From an uncultured Acidaminococcus sp. (GTDB lineage Bacteria; Bacillota_C; Negativicutes; Acidaminococcales; Acidaminococcaceae): a stretch of DNA of 21,950 bases. The notes below the pieces were generated by a model. The model was not told where the DNA came from, did no database searches, and saw nothing but the letters and a program-made list of their open reading frames with translations. The stretch covers positions 1 to 21,950 of the forward strand of contig OMUE01000250.1 in assembly GCA_900314165.1 (NCBI GenBank), in the 5' to 3' direction. Positions 13,347-21,200 of this stretch are shown piece by piece; position 1 is the first letter of the stretch, and every line of letters starts with the position of its first letter. The position numbers and the translations under genes were made by a program.

Positions 13347-14135
13347 ATGACAACAAAAAGAATGCCTGTAGTATTTTCCGGCCACGGCAGCCCTATGATC
13401 GCCCTGGAACACAATGAGATTACGGAAGGCATGGCCGCTGTAGGCCGCAAGGTCCTGGAACAATATGGCAAGCCCAAAGCCATCCTGGCCATTTCCGCCC
13501 ACTGGTACGTGCGGGGCACATACATCCAGAGCGCTGCGGTGCCGAAGCAAGTGTATGATATGTACGGTTTCCCCAAGGAACTCTATGAAGTCAAGTATCC
13601 CGTGAAAGGCCATCTGGAACTGACGGCGGACGTAAAGGCTCTGTTGGGCGCCGGTGTAGAAGTCAACGATACCTGGGGCATCGACCACGGGACCTGGACC
13701 GTCCTGTGCCACATGTTCCCGGAAGCGGATATTCCTGTGGTGCAGCTGTCCGTGAATCGGAACTTCAGCGCGGAACAGTGCTATAAGCTTGGCGAAGCAT
13801 TGGCACCATTGCGTGACAAGGGTTATCTCATCTTCGGCAGCGGCAACATCGTCCACAACCTGCGGGAAACGAATTGGGATATGGTCCACGAGGGCACGCC
13901 CATGACCGCAGCTTTTGACAAATACATCGTAGACGCCATTGCCAAACGGGACGACGAAGCCGTCATCCAGTACGAAAAAGGACCTCACGCAGCCTATGCT
14001 GTGCCTACCCCTGACCATTTCCTGCCCATTCCATATATTCTGGGCGCCACCCAGGGCGAAAAAGCCACGTTCTTCAACCAGATTTTTGATCTGGGATCCA
14101 TGGATATGACGGGCTTTACGTTTGGGCTGGAATAA
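13347..14135 (+). CDS. ygiD: DODA-type extradiol aromatic ring-opening dioxygenase (YgiD-like)
   Basis: A 262-residue class III extradiol dioxygenase. The metal and catalytic histidines appear in SGHGSPM (His 13), SAHWY (His 52), DHGTW (His 114), GSGNIVHNL (His 170) and PDHFLPI (His 224), all in the positions used by YgiD / 4,5-DOPA dioxygenases. Length matches the family. These enzymes open catechol rings with O2 using a metal, which is notable in what looks like an anaerobe; removal of oxygen or catechols is possible. AAAGGAG precedes the ATG. The gene diverges from the hydrolase-marR operon and shares the palindromic regulatory region, so it is probably co-regulated by the MarR protein. 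Confidence 0.92.
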   Translation: MTTKRMPVVFSGHGSPMIALEHNEITEGMAAVGRKVLEQYGKPKAILAISAHWYVRGTYIQSAAVPKQVYDMYGFPKELYEVKYPVKGHLELTADVKALLGAGVEVNDTWGIDHGTWTVLCHMFPEADIPVVQLSVNRNFSAEQCYKLGEALAPLRDKGYLIFGSGNIVHNLRETNWDMVHEGTPMTAAFDKYIVDAIAKRDDEAVIQYEKGPHAAYAVPTPDHFLPIPYILGATQGEKATFFNQIFDLGSMDMTGFTFGLE

Positions 14136-14140
14136 AAGAT

Positions 14141-14300
14141 AAGCGAAGAGCGAAAAGTAAAGAGCGAAGAGGCCGCCCTGCGGAATCCGGCCCCCGTTGG
14201 GGGCGGGGAACCATTCCTTTCCTTAAATCTCATGAAAGGAATGGTGGTGGGGTACGGCAGAGCCGCTTGCAACGGTGGTGGGGGCGTCCTGCAGACATAC
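14141..14300 (+). repeat. Composite repeat: GCGAAGA units, CCGC-CCT-GCGG hairpin, G/C-rich module
   Basis: Directly after the dioxygenase stop come AGCGAAG, AGCGAAA, AGTAAAG, AGCGAAG units (14141-14169), then CCGC-CCT-GCGG (14173-14183) and a CCCCCGTTGGGGG hairpin. Next is an inverted pair, CCATTCCTTTCC (14211-14222) with its near-complement GAAAGGAATGG (14234-14244), then GGTGGTGGGG blocks to about 14285. The complementary strand shares CCCCCACCACCG and CCCCGCCCCC blocks with 21250-21285, so this is a mosaic seen twice. Confidence 0.65.
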
Positions 14301-14304
14301 AAAG

Positions 14305-14337
14305 AAGGCTGTTGCAGCAACTCGCTGCAGCAGCCTT
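14305..14337. terminator. Bidirectional terminator between convergent dioxygenase and radical SAM genes
   Basis: A 14-bp stem with one mismatch, AAGGCTGTTGCAGC (14305-14318) with GCTGCAGCAGCCTT (14324-14337), has a 5-base loop. It is followed on the plus strand by TAACTTTTCCTTTTTG and on the minus strand by CTTTGT. It lies between gene ends at 14135 and 14376. Confidence 0.8.
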
Positions 14338-14348
14338 TAACTTTTCCT

Positions 14349-14375
14349 TTTTGCTCTTATCTCTTCGCTCTTCGC
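14349..14375 (-). repeat. GCGAAGA tandem repeat directly after the radical SAM stop
   Basis: On the minus strand the stop codon TAA is followed at once by GCGAAGAGCGAAGAG and ATAAGAGC. This is the same unit as at 4343, 11708 and 14143, here oriented with the minus-strand gene. Confidence 0.7.
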
Positions 14376-15080
14376 TTACTCAGCCAAACATCTTCTTAGT
14401 CTGGCTTCTACCTTTGCTAGTGTCTCCTCATCCACGCCCAGCACCTTCATGAAGGGCGGATCGATGGGGATGACCTGCAGTTCACCAGGCTGGATCCGGC
14501 GGACAGCGTCCTCGAACAGGGCGATGGAGGCTTCGTCATCACTGTAGCCTTTGACGACCGTGATTTCCAAATGGAATTTTCCTTTATATTGCTCCCGGAA
14601 GGTTGCCATATTAGTGATAAAGGAATCCGCATGACACCAGCTGACAGGCCGCTGGGCCTTCTGGAATTTAGCGTCCGTGGGTATCTTGATTTCCCCTGTA
14701 ACTTCTTCACAGGTGTTGGCGATGGCGGCCAGTTCCGGTTTGTGGTACAGGGAACCGTTAGAAAGAAGCCGAACAGGGAGATCTGCTGCGTGAATGGTCT
14801 CAATCACTTTCGGCAGATCCTTATTGAGCAACGCTTCCCCCAGGGAGTTGATGAAAACCAGATCCGGTTTCACTTCGTCCATCCGGCGGCGCAGTTCTGT
14901 CAGGGAATCCCTCACATCTCCATAATCCTTTACAGTATCCGCCTTTACGTGCTTCCATTCTTTACGGCTGACCGGACAGAAGATACAGTTAAACGTGCAG
15001 TATTTCTCCGGCAGGATATTGACTTCCAGCAGTTTTCTGCCATCTTCCATATACGGTTCTTTATACGTAAAGTAATTCAT
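14376..15080 (-). CDS. Radical SAM protein
   Basis: A 234-residue protein with the SAM-cluster motif CTFNCIFC (C-x3-C-x2-C, residues about 28-35) preceded by LEVNILPEKY. LVFINSLGEALLN follows, matching the GE region that binds the SAM amino group, then RLLSNGSLY. The C-terminus (ELQVIPIDPPFMKV, EARLRRCL) resembles the radical SAM group of short proteins related to COG0731 rather than maturases with extra Fe-S clusters. The start at 15080 (MNYFTYKEP) is chosen because AAGGAGG lies 7 bases upstream; a farther in-frame start at 15110 would fall in the leader terminator. It stands alone, with its own promoter and a structured leader. Substrate unknown. Confidence 0.88.
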   Translation of the reverse strand: MNYFTYKEPYMEDGRKLLEVNILPEKYCTFNCIFCPVSRKEWKHVKADTVKDYGDVRDSLTELRRRMDEVKPDLVFINSLGEALLNKDLPKVIETIHAADLPVRLLSNGSLYHKPELAAIANTCEEVTGEIKIPTDAKFQKAQRPVSWCHADSFITNMATFREQYKGKFHLEITVVKGYSDDEASIALFEDAVRRIQPGELQVIPIDPPFMKVLGVDEETLAKVEARLRRCLAE

Positions 15081-15098
15081 AACAGACCTCCTTATAAT

Positions 15099-15192
15099 AA
15101 AAAATGCCATTCCAGCGCTCTTCCAAGACCTAACGAGCGGCGAAATGACAGCAGTCCGACAACCCGGTGGCCATCGGTGTCTTTATGAAGTT
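15099..15192 (-). promoter_or_regulatory. Structured leader with intrinsic terminator before the radical SAM gene (candidate attenuator/riboswitch)
   Basis: The transcript should start near 15192. A first hairpin, CCGAU/GUCGG (15177-15173 with 15160-15156), is followed by a long one. In the second, UGUCAUUUC (15150-15142) pairs with GGAAUGGCA (15113-15105), and CGCUC (15139-15135) with GAGCG (15120-15116), then six U (15104-15099) just before the ribosome binding site. A terminator in this position means conditional readthrough. I see no T-box core, lysine, SAM, purine, cobalamin or preQ1 signature, so the ligand or signal is unknown. Confidence 0.6.
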
Positions 15193-15198
15193 GAGCTT

Positions 15199-15227
15199 AT
15201 TTTAACATAGGCCCGATATACCGTCAA
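15199..15227 (-). promoter_or_regulatory. Promoter of the radical SAM gene
   Basis: On the minus strand TTGACG (15227-15222) and TAAAAT (15204-15199) are exactly 17 bases apart. This places the transcript start about 110 bases before the start codon and leaves room for the structured leader. Confidence 0.8.
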
Positions 15228-15265
15228 GGGGTATATAGCGGAGAGCTATTACTTCTTTTAAGTTC

Positions 15266-15292
15266 CGCGGAGCGTCTCTTTACTCTTCGCTG
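15266..15292 (-). repeat. Short AGCGAAGAGTAAAGAG repeat with CGC-TCC-GCG hairpin
   Basis: On the minus strand AGCGAAGAGTAAAGAG (15290-15275) is followed by CGC-TCC-GCG (15274-15266). The TCC loop is the same as in the 21234-21246 hairpin. It lies between the radical SAM promoter and the plus-strand gene at 15387. Confidence 0.55.
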
Positions 15293-15386
15293 GCATTATC
15301 TCTTGACATTCCCCTCATTCTCCCTTACTATGAACCTGTATAATGAGTAATGAAAATCCATCACCACTATATACAGGAGAACGGTT

Positions 15387-15947
15387 ATGAAGAAACAATG
15401 TCTGGCTCTGGCGCTGGTGTTGCTGCTGGGCAGTGCCTCTGTCGTACAGGCCAAAGCTTCCAATTGGAGCCTGTTGGGAGAAAATCCTGCCGGGTCGTAT
15501 TACACGGACCTGCAGTCCTTTAAACAGAATACCAAAGAACCCGGAACCACCCATGCAGCAGCACGGGCGGTCTTTAAGAACGCTTCCTTTGTACGCCTGC
15601 TGAACGAGCAGTATGATGGGAAGCTGAAGGCTCTGGATGCTGCCGCCGAGTGCGTCATGCAGGTGTCCCTGAATCTGAAGGACAATACCTATAAAATAGA
15701 AGAAATCGAGCTGCGCTCCAAAAAAGGACAGACTCTGGATAAAAAGAAGGTTAAAGAAGAGTTTTCGCCTATTCCGGAGAAGACTTTCGTAGGGGCCTTA
15801 GCCAAAGAAGCCTCTGCCTGGAATGTAGAGCAGGCCCATAAGGCCCGGCTGAAACAGGCCGCACAAAAGGAAAAGCCTCAGCAGAAGAAAGCAGCAAAAC
15901 AGCATAAGGCAGGCAGGACTGCCAAGAAAGGAAAGATTCATGAGTAA
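15387..15947 (+). CDS. Secreted hypothetical protein with lysine-rich tail
   Basis: A 186-residue protein with a Sec signal peptide (MKKQCLALALVLLLGSASVVQA, cleavage after residue 22). A folded part of about 120 residues follows (WSLLGENPAGSYYTDLQSF, VFKNASFVRLLNEQYDG, CVMQVSLNLKDNTYKIEEIEL), then a tail rich in Lys, Gln and Ala (residues 145-186). The pattern of Trp, YY-D and an alternating beta-strand core recalls small surface-adhesin-E-like secreted proteins, but I cannot place it firmly. TACAGGAGAAC precedes the start, and TATAAT lies at 15339-15344. Its end overlaps the dUTPase start by 8 bases. The basic tail could bind nucleic acid or envelope polymers (inference). Confidence 0.8.
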   Translation: MKKQCLALALVLLLGSASVVQAKASNWSLLGENPAGSYYTDLQSFKQNTKEPGTTHAAARAVFKNASFVRLLNEQYDGKLKALDAAAECVMQVSLNLKDNTYKIEEIELRSKKGQTLDKKKVKEEFSPIPEKTFVGALAKEASAWNVEQAHKARLKQAAQKEKPQQKKAAKQHKAGRTAKKGKIHE

Positions 15948-16392
15948 GATCCGTGGCTTTGAAAAGATTACGAAATATGAGAATGTTGAGTTCCCTCTGC
16001 CCAGCCGGCAGACGAAGCGCAGTGCAGGCTATGACATCTACCTGCCGGAAGAAGTGACTATCCCGGCCCACACCCAGAAGATGGTGCCAACAGGCATCAA
16101 GGCCTACATGCAGGAGGACGAGTATCTGGGCATCCACATCCGCTCCAGCATGGCCGTGAAACGCCATCTGCGCCTGGTGAATAACGAAGGCATCGTGGAT
16201 TCCGACTACTATAATAATCCCGACAACGAAGGCCATCTGCTGCTGGCTCTGTACAATGACAGCGACAGTGACATCACTCTGCCCAAAGACGAGAGGGTGG
16301 CTCAGGGTATCTTCTATAAATACCTGGTGGCTGACGATGATGACGCGGACGTTAAGGCCGAACGCAGCGGCGGCTTTGGCAGCACGAAGTGA
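15940..16392 (+). CDS. dut: dUTP diphosphatase (trimeric dUTPase)
   Basis: A 150-residue enzyme hydrolysing dUTP to dUMP and pyrophosphate, keeping uracil out of DNA and feeding thymidylate synthesis. All five motifs are visible: I AGYDIY (Asp 32), II RSSMAVK (68-74), III GIVDSDYYNNPDNEG (84-98), IV ERVAQGIF (118-125) and V the Phe-containing ERSGGFGST (141-149). Motif III is followed by an acidic NDSDSD stretch, and an acidic DDDDAD run (132-137) precedes motif V. AAGGAAAG precedes the ATG. The gene overlaps the secreted protein gene by 8 bases and lies 6 bases before the next, so the three are probably co-transcribed. Confidence 0.95.
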   Translation: MSKIRGFEKITKYENVEFPLPSRQTKRSAGYDIYLPEEVTIPAHTQKMVPTGIKAYMQEDEYLGIHIRSSMAVKRHLRLVNNEGIVDSDYYNNPDNEGHLLLALYNDSDSDITLPKDERVAQGIFYKYLVADDDDADVKAERSGGFGSTK

Positions 16393-16398
16393 GGCAGA

Positions 16399-16836
16399 AT
16401 GATGAGCAACTATAAGAAACTGATCAGCGTGGTCAATACCATGGGGGATTGGGGCGGCTACCAACTGTATGAATGGTTCAAGCTGTTTGCAGAAGACCGG
16501 GAAAAATCCATCCGGGAGTATATATATTTGAAAGCATTTTTGGTCCGCACGACCCTGAAGACTCTGGGACGGGACCTGACCCTGGAACAATGGAATGAGT
16601 TCTATCTGGAACTGGGCAAAGAGATGGAGTCCAATCCGGATTTCAGCTATAAAGCTAACTATGAAGAACTGTGCCAGGCTCTCCGGGCCTATGAAGGGCT
16701 GACACCTAACCAGGCAAAGGCTGTATTTGCCAAACGGGCAGGCATCGGAGATACGGTGTATTCTCAGCAGCTTGTCCCTCAGCTGACAAACTTTTTCAGC
16801 CGGACACAGGCGGAATTACGCAAAAGTCTCAGATAA
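16399..16836 (+). CDS. Uncharacterised protein downstream of dut
   Basis: A 145-residue protein I do not recognise. It is mostly helical in appearance, with an aromatic N-terminal third (NTMGDWGGYQLYEWFKLF), an FYLELGKEME segment and a C-terminal QLTNFFSRTQAELRKSL helix. There is no signal peptide, membrane helix or Cys motif. The start could be 16399 or the adjacent ATG at 16402, behind GAGGCAG. It follows dut by 6 bases and is followed by the lysine operon promoter. Absence of hydrophobic segments suggests a cytoplasmic protein. No function is proposed. Confidence 0.75.
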   Translation: MMSNYKKLISVVNTMGDWGGYQLYEWFKLFAEDREKSIREYIYLKAFLVRTTLKTLGRDLTLEQWNEFYLELGKEMESNPDFSYKANYEELCQALRAYEGLTPNQAKAVFAKRAGIGDTVYSQQLVPQLTNFFSRTQAELRKSLR

Positions 16837-16879
16837 GTGTATTTTAAGCGTATTTTTTTGTATACTGTATGGAATATGG

Positions 16880-16908
16880 TTGACAATTTGCAGAGAATTG
16901 CCTATACT
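16880..16908 (+). promoter_or_regulatory. Promoter of the lysine/DAP operon
   Basis: A perfect TTGACA (16880-16885) and TATACT (16903-16908) are separated by 17 bases. The transcript would start near 16915, just before the lysine riboswitch. Confidence 0.85.
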
Positions 16909-16928
16909 TATAGCATAACTTAACAAGC

Positions 16929-17078
16929 GATAGAGGCGCGGAGCACAAGAGTAATTTTCCGAGGGACACCGTTGAAGAAAATGAAAGGGGAACCGCCGAA
17001 GCACCTGGGCGGGTACGTGTGGGTGCTGGTATACAGGTAAAGAATCTGTATACTGTCGCCTTCGGGTGGAGAGCTATC
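16929..17078 (+). promoter_or_regulatory. Lysine riboswitch (L box)
   Basis: The segment opens with GATAGAGGCGCG and ACAAGAGTAA, continues with GAAAGGGGAACCGCCGAAGC, and closes with CTGTCGCC and TGGAGAGCTATC. These are the conserved blocks of the lysine aptamer as in Bacillus lysC, with P1 formed by GATAG (16929-16933) and CTATC (17074-17078). It lies upstream of dapB and a terminator, so high lysine should promote termination. In the intervening DNA TCCTGGC/GCCAGGA (17106-17121) forms another hairpin. Confidence 0.92.
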
Positions 17079-17137
17079 CAATCGAACTAAAACGGAAAAC
17101 TGGCTTCCTGGCTTGCCAGGATGGTATCTATTTTATG

Positions 17138-17172
17138 TTGGTCATTGGGCTCGCCCGATGACCGATTTTTTT
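17138..17172 (+). terminator. Riboswitch-controlled intrinsic terminator
   Basis: GGTCATTGGG (17140-17149) pairs with CCCGATGACC (17154-17163) around a CTCG loop with one wobble, extended by two weaker pairs. It is followed by seven T (17166-17172) and ends 26 bases before the dapB start codon. It is the expression platform of the lysine riboswitch. Confidence 0.88.
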
Positions 17173-17198
17173 ATGGGCTAAACGAGGGAGATGGAATT

Positions 17199-17969
17199 AT
17201 GATCAAAGTTTTGGTGAATGGGGCCTTGGGCAAGATGGGGCACACAGTCGTACAAACTGTCCTGAAACAAGAAGACATGGAACTGGTGGGAGCTGTAGAT
17301 GTGTTCGGTGCCGGGAAAACCGTGGAAGGGGTACTTGTAGACACGGATCTGGCAAAAGCTCTGGCCGACCATAAGCCGGACGTAGTAGTGGACTTTACCC
17401 GTCCCGATGCTGTCATGAACAGCCTGCGCATCGTACTGAACGCCAAGGTCAATGCGGTCGTAGGCACCACCGGTTTTACACCGGAAAAGCTGGCGGAAGT
17501 GAAAGAGCTGGCCGAGAAAAACGATGTGGGCGCGCTGGTCTGCCCCAACTTCTCTATGGGCGCTGTGCTCATGATGAAGCTGGCAGAAGAAGCAGCGAAG
17601 TATTTCCCACAAGTGGAAATCATTGAAATGCACCATGACCAGAAGCTGGATGCTCCCAGCGGCACGGCAGTGCTGACCGCTGAGAAACTGGCTAAGGTCC
17701 GGGGCGGCTTCGTCCAACAGGGCCGTCCTGATGAAGAAGAAAAGCTGCCCCACGCCAGAGGCGCAGAATACGAAGGCATGCGGATCCACAGCGTACGGCT
17801 GCCGGGCTTTGTAGCCAGCCAGGAAATCATCTTCGGCAGCATGGGTGAAACCCTGACGGTGCGCAACGATCCTGTGAGCCGGGAATGCTACATGCCAGGC
17901 GTTATGCGGGGCGTGCGGACTATGGTAAATAGAAAAGGCCTTGTCTACGGACTGGATGCCATCTTATAA
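17199..17969 (+). CDS. dapB: 4-hydroxy-tetrahydrodipicolinate reductase
   Basis: A 256-residue NAD(P)H enzyme of the lysine/diaminopimelate pathway, reducing the product of DapA. It has the Rossmann start VLVNGALGKMG (residues 4-14), VVGTTGFT (about 87-94), the catalytic EMHHDQKLDAPSGTA (His pair and Lys) and a C-terminal PGVMRGVRTMVNRKGLVYGLD. The start at 17199 is supported by GAGGGAG upstream; an in-frame extension to 17121 would run through the riboswitch terminator. It is the first gene of the riboswitch-controlled operon and is followed 30 bases later by asd. Confidence 0.96.
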   Translation: MIKVLVNGALGKMGHTVVQTVLKQEDMELVGAVDVFGAGKTVEGVLVDTDLAKALADHKPDVVVDFTRPDAVMNSLRIVLNAKVNAVVGTTGFTPEKLAEVKELAEKNDVGALVCPNFSMGAVLMMKLAEEAAKYFPQVEIIEMHHDQKLDAPSGTAVLTAEKLAKVRGGFVQQGRPDEEEKLPHARGAEYEGMRIHSVRLPGFVASQEIIFGSMGETLTVRNDPVSRECYMPGVMRGVRTMVNRKGLVYGLDAIL

Positions 17970-17999
17970 ATACATAAATTAAAGAAAGAGGGAATAAAA

Positions 18000-19031
18000 A
18001 TGAAAGAATACAACTTAGCGATTTTAGGGGCTACCGGTGCTGTAGGCCATGAATTCATCAACCTGCTGAACGAACGGGATTTCCCGTACAAAAACCTGAA
18101 ACTGTTGGCTTCTGCCCGCACGGCAGGCACTCAGCTGACCGTCCGCGGCAAGACCTATACCGTAGAAGAAGCCAAAGCTGACTCCTTCAACGGCGTGGAT
18201 GTAGCCCTGTTTGCAGGCGGCTCTATTTCCAAGACCTTCGCTCCTATTGCTGTCAAGGCTGGCGCTGTAGTTATCGATAACTCCAGCACCTACCGGATGG
18301 ATCCTGAAGTTCCCCTGATCGTTCCGGAAGTCAACCCGGACGCTATCAAGAAACATAAGGGCATTATCGCTAACCCTAACTGCTCCACCATCATCATGGT
18401 TATGGCTCTGAAACCCATCTATGATCTGGCCCGCATCAAGAGAGTCATCGTTTCTACGTACCAGGCAGCTTCCGGTGCCGGCAAAGACGGCCTGGATGAA
18501 CTGGAACGGCAGATCAAACAAGCCGCTGCCGGCGAAGAAATGACCGCCAACATCTTCCCGGGCGCTGCGTTCCCGAAACATTATCCTCTGGCCCTGAACC
18601 TGGTGCCTCAGATCGATATCTTCTATGATAACCTGTACACCAAAGAAGAAATGAAAATGGTGAACGAAACCAAGAAGATTTTCGATGATTACGATATGCG
18701 CATTACCGCTACTACCGTCCGCGTTCCTGTGTACAGAAGCCACAGTGAATCCGTAAACGTAGAATGCGAACACGACCTGGAACTGGCCGACATTCGCAAG
18801 GCTCTGGCTGCGTTCCCCGGCGTCATCGTCCAAGACGATCCGTCCCAGCAGATTTATCCGATGCCTCTGTACACCTCCGGCAAGAACGACGTGTATGTAG
18901 GCCGTCTGAGAAGAGACGAATCTGCTGACAACAGCTTCAACTTCTGGTGCGTAGGTGACCAGATCCGCAAGGGTGCTGCTCTGAACACGCTGCAGATTGC
19001 TGAAGTCATGGTGAAAAACGGCTGGCTGTAA
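18000..19031 (+). CDS. asd: Aspartate-semialdehyde dehydrogenase
   Basis: A 343-residue enzyme that makes aspartate semialdehyde from aspartyl phosphate with NADPH. The N-terminal GATGAVG (10-16) binds the cofactor. NPNCST holds the catalytic Cys 128. ASGAGKDGLDELERQ (157-171) is typical, and the later VYRSHSES contains the active-site His. Length is normal. GAGGG lies upstream. It occupies the second position in dapB-asd-dapG-dapA; asd-dapG-dapA is also the order in Bacillus subtilis. Confidence 0.96.
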   Translation: MKEYNLAILGATGAVGHEFINLLNERDFPYKNLKLLASARTAGTQLTVRGKTYTVEEAKADSFNGVDVALFAGGSISKTFAPIAVKAGAVVIDNSSTYRMDPEVPLIVPEVNPDAIKKHKGIIANPNCSTIIMVMALKPIYDLARIKRVIVSTYQAASGAGKDGLDELERQIKQAAAGEEMTANIFPGAAFPKHYPLALNLVPQIDIFYDNLYTKEEMKMVNETKKIFDDYDMRITATTVRVPVYRSHSESVNVECEHDLELADIRKALAAFPGVIVQDDPSQQIYPMPLYTSGKNDVYVGRLRRDESADNSFNFWCVGDQIRKGAALNTLQIAEVMVKNGWL

Positions 19032-19054
19032 TTTAGAGGGGAGTTCTGTTTTAA

Positions 19055-20272
19055 ATGAAGATCATTGTACAAAAGTTTGGCGGTACCTCTGTAGCAACAC
19101 CGCAAACCCGTCAACTGGTTCTGAACAAAGTAAAAGAAGCCCGGGAACAAGGGTATTCTCCTATCGTGGTAGTTTCCGCCATGGGGCGGAAAGGGGATCC
19201 CTTTGCAACGGACACCCTCATCGATATGCTGAAATCCGTCAATCCGAATCCGGAAGCTCATGAAATGGATTTGCTCATGGCCTGCGGGGAAATCATTTCC
19301 TCTACGGTTATGGCAGCCACCCTGCAGGCTGCAGGCCTGAAGGCTAAGGCTCTGACCGGTGGTCAGGCCGGTATGATTACGGATGACGAATACGGCAATG
19401 CCAAGATCCGTAAGGTCGTTCCGGAAAACCTGTATGAACTGGTAGAACAGGGCATCATTCCCGTTATCTGCGGTTTCCAGGGCATTACGGAAGACGCTAA
19501 GAACATCACGACCCTGGGCCGTGGCGGTTCCGATACTTCTGCCGCAGCTTTCGGCGTAGCAGTTCACGCAGACAAAGTGGAAATCTACACGGACGTAGAT
19601 GGCGTTATGACCGCCGATCCCAGAATCGTAAAAGATGCCCATATTATCGACCAGATTTCCTATGATGAAATCCGGGAAATGGCTCACCAGGGCGCCAAAG
19701 TCATCCATCCTCGTGCCGTAGAAATCGTTATGCGGTACGGTGTACCCATGGTAGTTAAGAGCACGTTCTCCGATGCTCCCGGTACCCTGATCCACGAAGA
19801 AAACGATGGCAACATGGAAGAACAGGATACGGTGAAGGAAAATCATCTGTGTGGCGTTGCCAACCTGATGAACCTGACGTTCTTCCAGGTAGAACTGGAC
19901 GGCAAAGAAGGCCACAAGGGCAGCGATGTATTCGATATCCTGGGCAAGGCCGGCGTCAGCATCGGCAGCCTGAGCTTCCAGCCCCAATCCCTGGGCTTTG
20001 CTGTGTATAAGGCAGCTGCTAACGATGCCAAAGCGGCTCTGACCCAGAAGCTGTTTAACTTTACCTGCATCCCTGACTGCGGCAAAGTCACTGTCGTAGG
20101 TACCCACATGGGCGGCGTGTCCGGTATTATGGCCCGGTTCATGACCGCACTGAGCGACGAAGGCATCAAAGTCCTGCAGACCACGGACTCCGATAACCTG
20201 ATTTCTGCTATTATCCCGGAAGACCAGGTGAAGACAGCCGTCAACGCCCTGCATAAAGCATTTAATTCCTAA
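19055..20272 (+). CDS. dapG: Aspartate kinase (DapG-type)
   Basis: A 405-residue enzyme that phosphorylates aspartate, the first committed step. KFGGTSV (7-13) is the kinase signature, GRGGSDTSAAAFG (about 163-175) the aspartate/ATP loop, and IYTDVDGVMTADPR follows. After about residue 265 come two ACT domains (VANLMNLTFFQVEL...DILGKAGVS and VTVVGTHMGGVSGIMARFM), which bind the feedback inhibitor. The size and the neighbourhood (asd upstream, dapA downstream) match B. subtilis DapG, which is inhibited by meso-diaminopimelate. The inhibitor here is inferred. The start follows GAGGGGAG. Confidence 0.92.
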   Translation: MKIIVQKFGGTSVATPQTRQLVLNKVKEAREQGYSPIVVVSAMGRKGDPFATDTLIDMLKSVNPNPEAHEMDLLMACGEIISSTVMAATLQAAGLKAKALTGGQAGMITDDEYGNAKIRKVVPENLYELVEQGIIPVICGFQGITEDAKNITTLGRGGSDTSAAAFGVAVHADKVEIYTDVDGVMTADPRIVKDAHIIDQISYDEIREMAHQGAKVIHPRAVEIVMRYGVPMVVKSTFSDAPGTLIHEENDGNMEEQDTVKENHLCGVANLMNLTFFQVELDGKEGHKGSDVFDILGKAGVSIGSLSFQPQSLGFAVYKAAANDAKAALTQKLFNFTCIPDCGKVTVVGTHMGGVSGIMARFMTALSDEGIKVLQTTDSDNLISAIIPEDQVKTAVNALHKAFNS

Positions 20273-20286
20273 GAAGGTGTATGAAT

Positions 20287-21195
20287 ATGACGAATCCAAA
20301 ACCTTTATTTGGCCGTGTCGTTACTGCCATGGTCACATTCTTTAATGAAGACGGTTCCCTGAATGCCGATGGCACTGCGGAATTTGCTTCCTGGCTGCTG
20401 GATCACGGTACGGACTCCATCCTGGTTTCCGGTACCAGCGGCGAAGCTCCCACTATGAGCTATGAAGAAAAGAAAGAGCTGTTCACGAAGGTTATCGCCA
20501 AAGTAGGCCATCGTGCTCCTGTCATCGTAGGTACCGGCACCAATGATACGGCTGCGGTGCTGAAAATGAACAAGCTGGCCGAAGAAGTAGGCGCTGATGC
20601 CGTCCTGGTAGTAGGTCCTTACTACAACAAACCCACTCAGGAAGGCTATTATCAGCACTTCAAGAAAGTCGCTGAAAACACGAAGCTGCCCATCATCATC
20701 TACAACGTACCCGGTCGTACCGGTTCCAAGATTGCAGCAGAAACCATTGCCCGTCTGGCACACGATTTCAAGAACATCGTAGCTGTAAAGGAAGCCACAG
20801 GGGATGTGATCCAGACTGCGACCATCTATCGCCTGGCTCCGAAAGATTTCAATATCTACAGCGGCGATGATGATCTGCTGATTCCTCTCATGAGCGCCGG
20901 TGCTGTGGGTGTCATCTCTGTACTGGCCAATGTAAACGGCCAGATCATCCAGGATACTATTAAGGCTTATTTGGCTGGCGACGTGCAAAAAGCCTGCGAC
21001 CTGTATTGCGAATCCATCGTACCTCAATCCAAGAGCATGTTCGTGGTCTCTAACCCCATTCCCATCAAAGAAGCTGTGGGCCGCATGACCCCGTTCAACC
21101 CCGGTCCGTACCGCCTGCCCATGTGCCCCATGACCGACGAAGAAAGAGCGAAGGCTCTGAAGGCCTGGAAGGCTTGTGGATTGCTGAAAGAATAA
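20287..21195 (+). CDS. dapA: 4-hydroxy-tetrahydrodipicolinate synthase
   Basis: A 302-residue TIM-barrel enzyme condensing pyruvate with aspartate semialdehyde. The Schiff-base lysine is K168 (VAVKEATGD), the catalytic tyrosine Y139 (YNVPGRTG), with the GTSGEAPTMS loop (49-58) and VVGPYYNKPTQEG. An ATG at 20281 is also in frame but leaves only 3 bases after AAGG; the ATG at 20287 has better spacing. It ends the operon; the gap from dapG is 14 bases. Together dapB-asd-dapG-dapA convert aspartate to tetrahydrodipicolinate for lysine and peptidoglycan DAP. Confidence 0.96.
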   Translation: MTNPKPLFGRVVTAMVTFFNEDGSLNADGTAEFASWLLDHGTDSILVSGTSGEAPTMSYEEKKELFTKVIAKVGHRAPVIVGTGTNDTAAVLKMNKLAEEVGADAVLVVGPYYNKPTQEGYYQHFKKVAENTKLPIIIYNVPGRTGSKIAAETIARLAHDFKNIVAVKEATGDVIQTATIYRLAPKDFNIYSGDDDLLIPLMSAGAVGVISVLANVNGQIIQDTIKAYLAGDVQKACDLYCESIVPQSKSMFVVSNPIPIKEAVGRMTPFNPGPYRLPMCPMTDEERAKALKAWKACGLLKE

Positions 21196-21200
21196 TTTAT

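Noticed and set aside
15081..15192. T-box or other known riboswitch before the radical SAM gene
   Set aside because: No conserved T-box sequence (the GGGTGG-ACCGCG core) and no lysine, SAM, purine, cobalamin or preQ1 consensus could be found; it is kept only as an unassigned leader.
18854..20299. A 481-residue open frame on the minus strand
   Set aside because: It lies wholly across asd, dapG and the start of dapA, which have unmistakable motifs; no ribosome binding site or family signature is present, so it is a shadow of their codon pattern.
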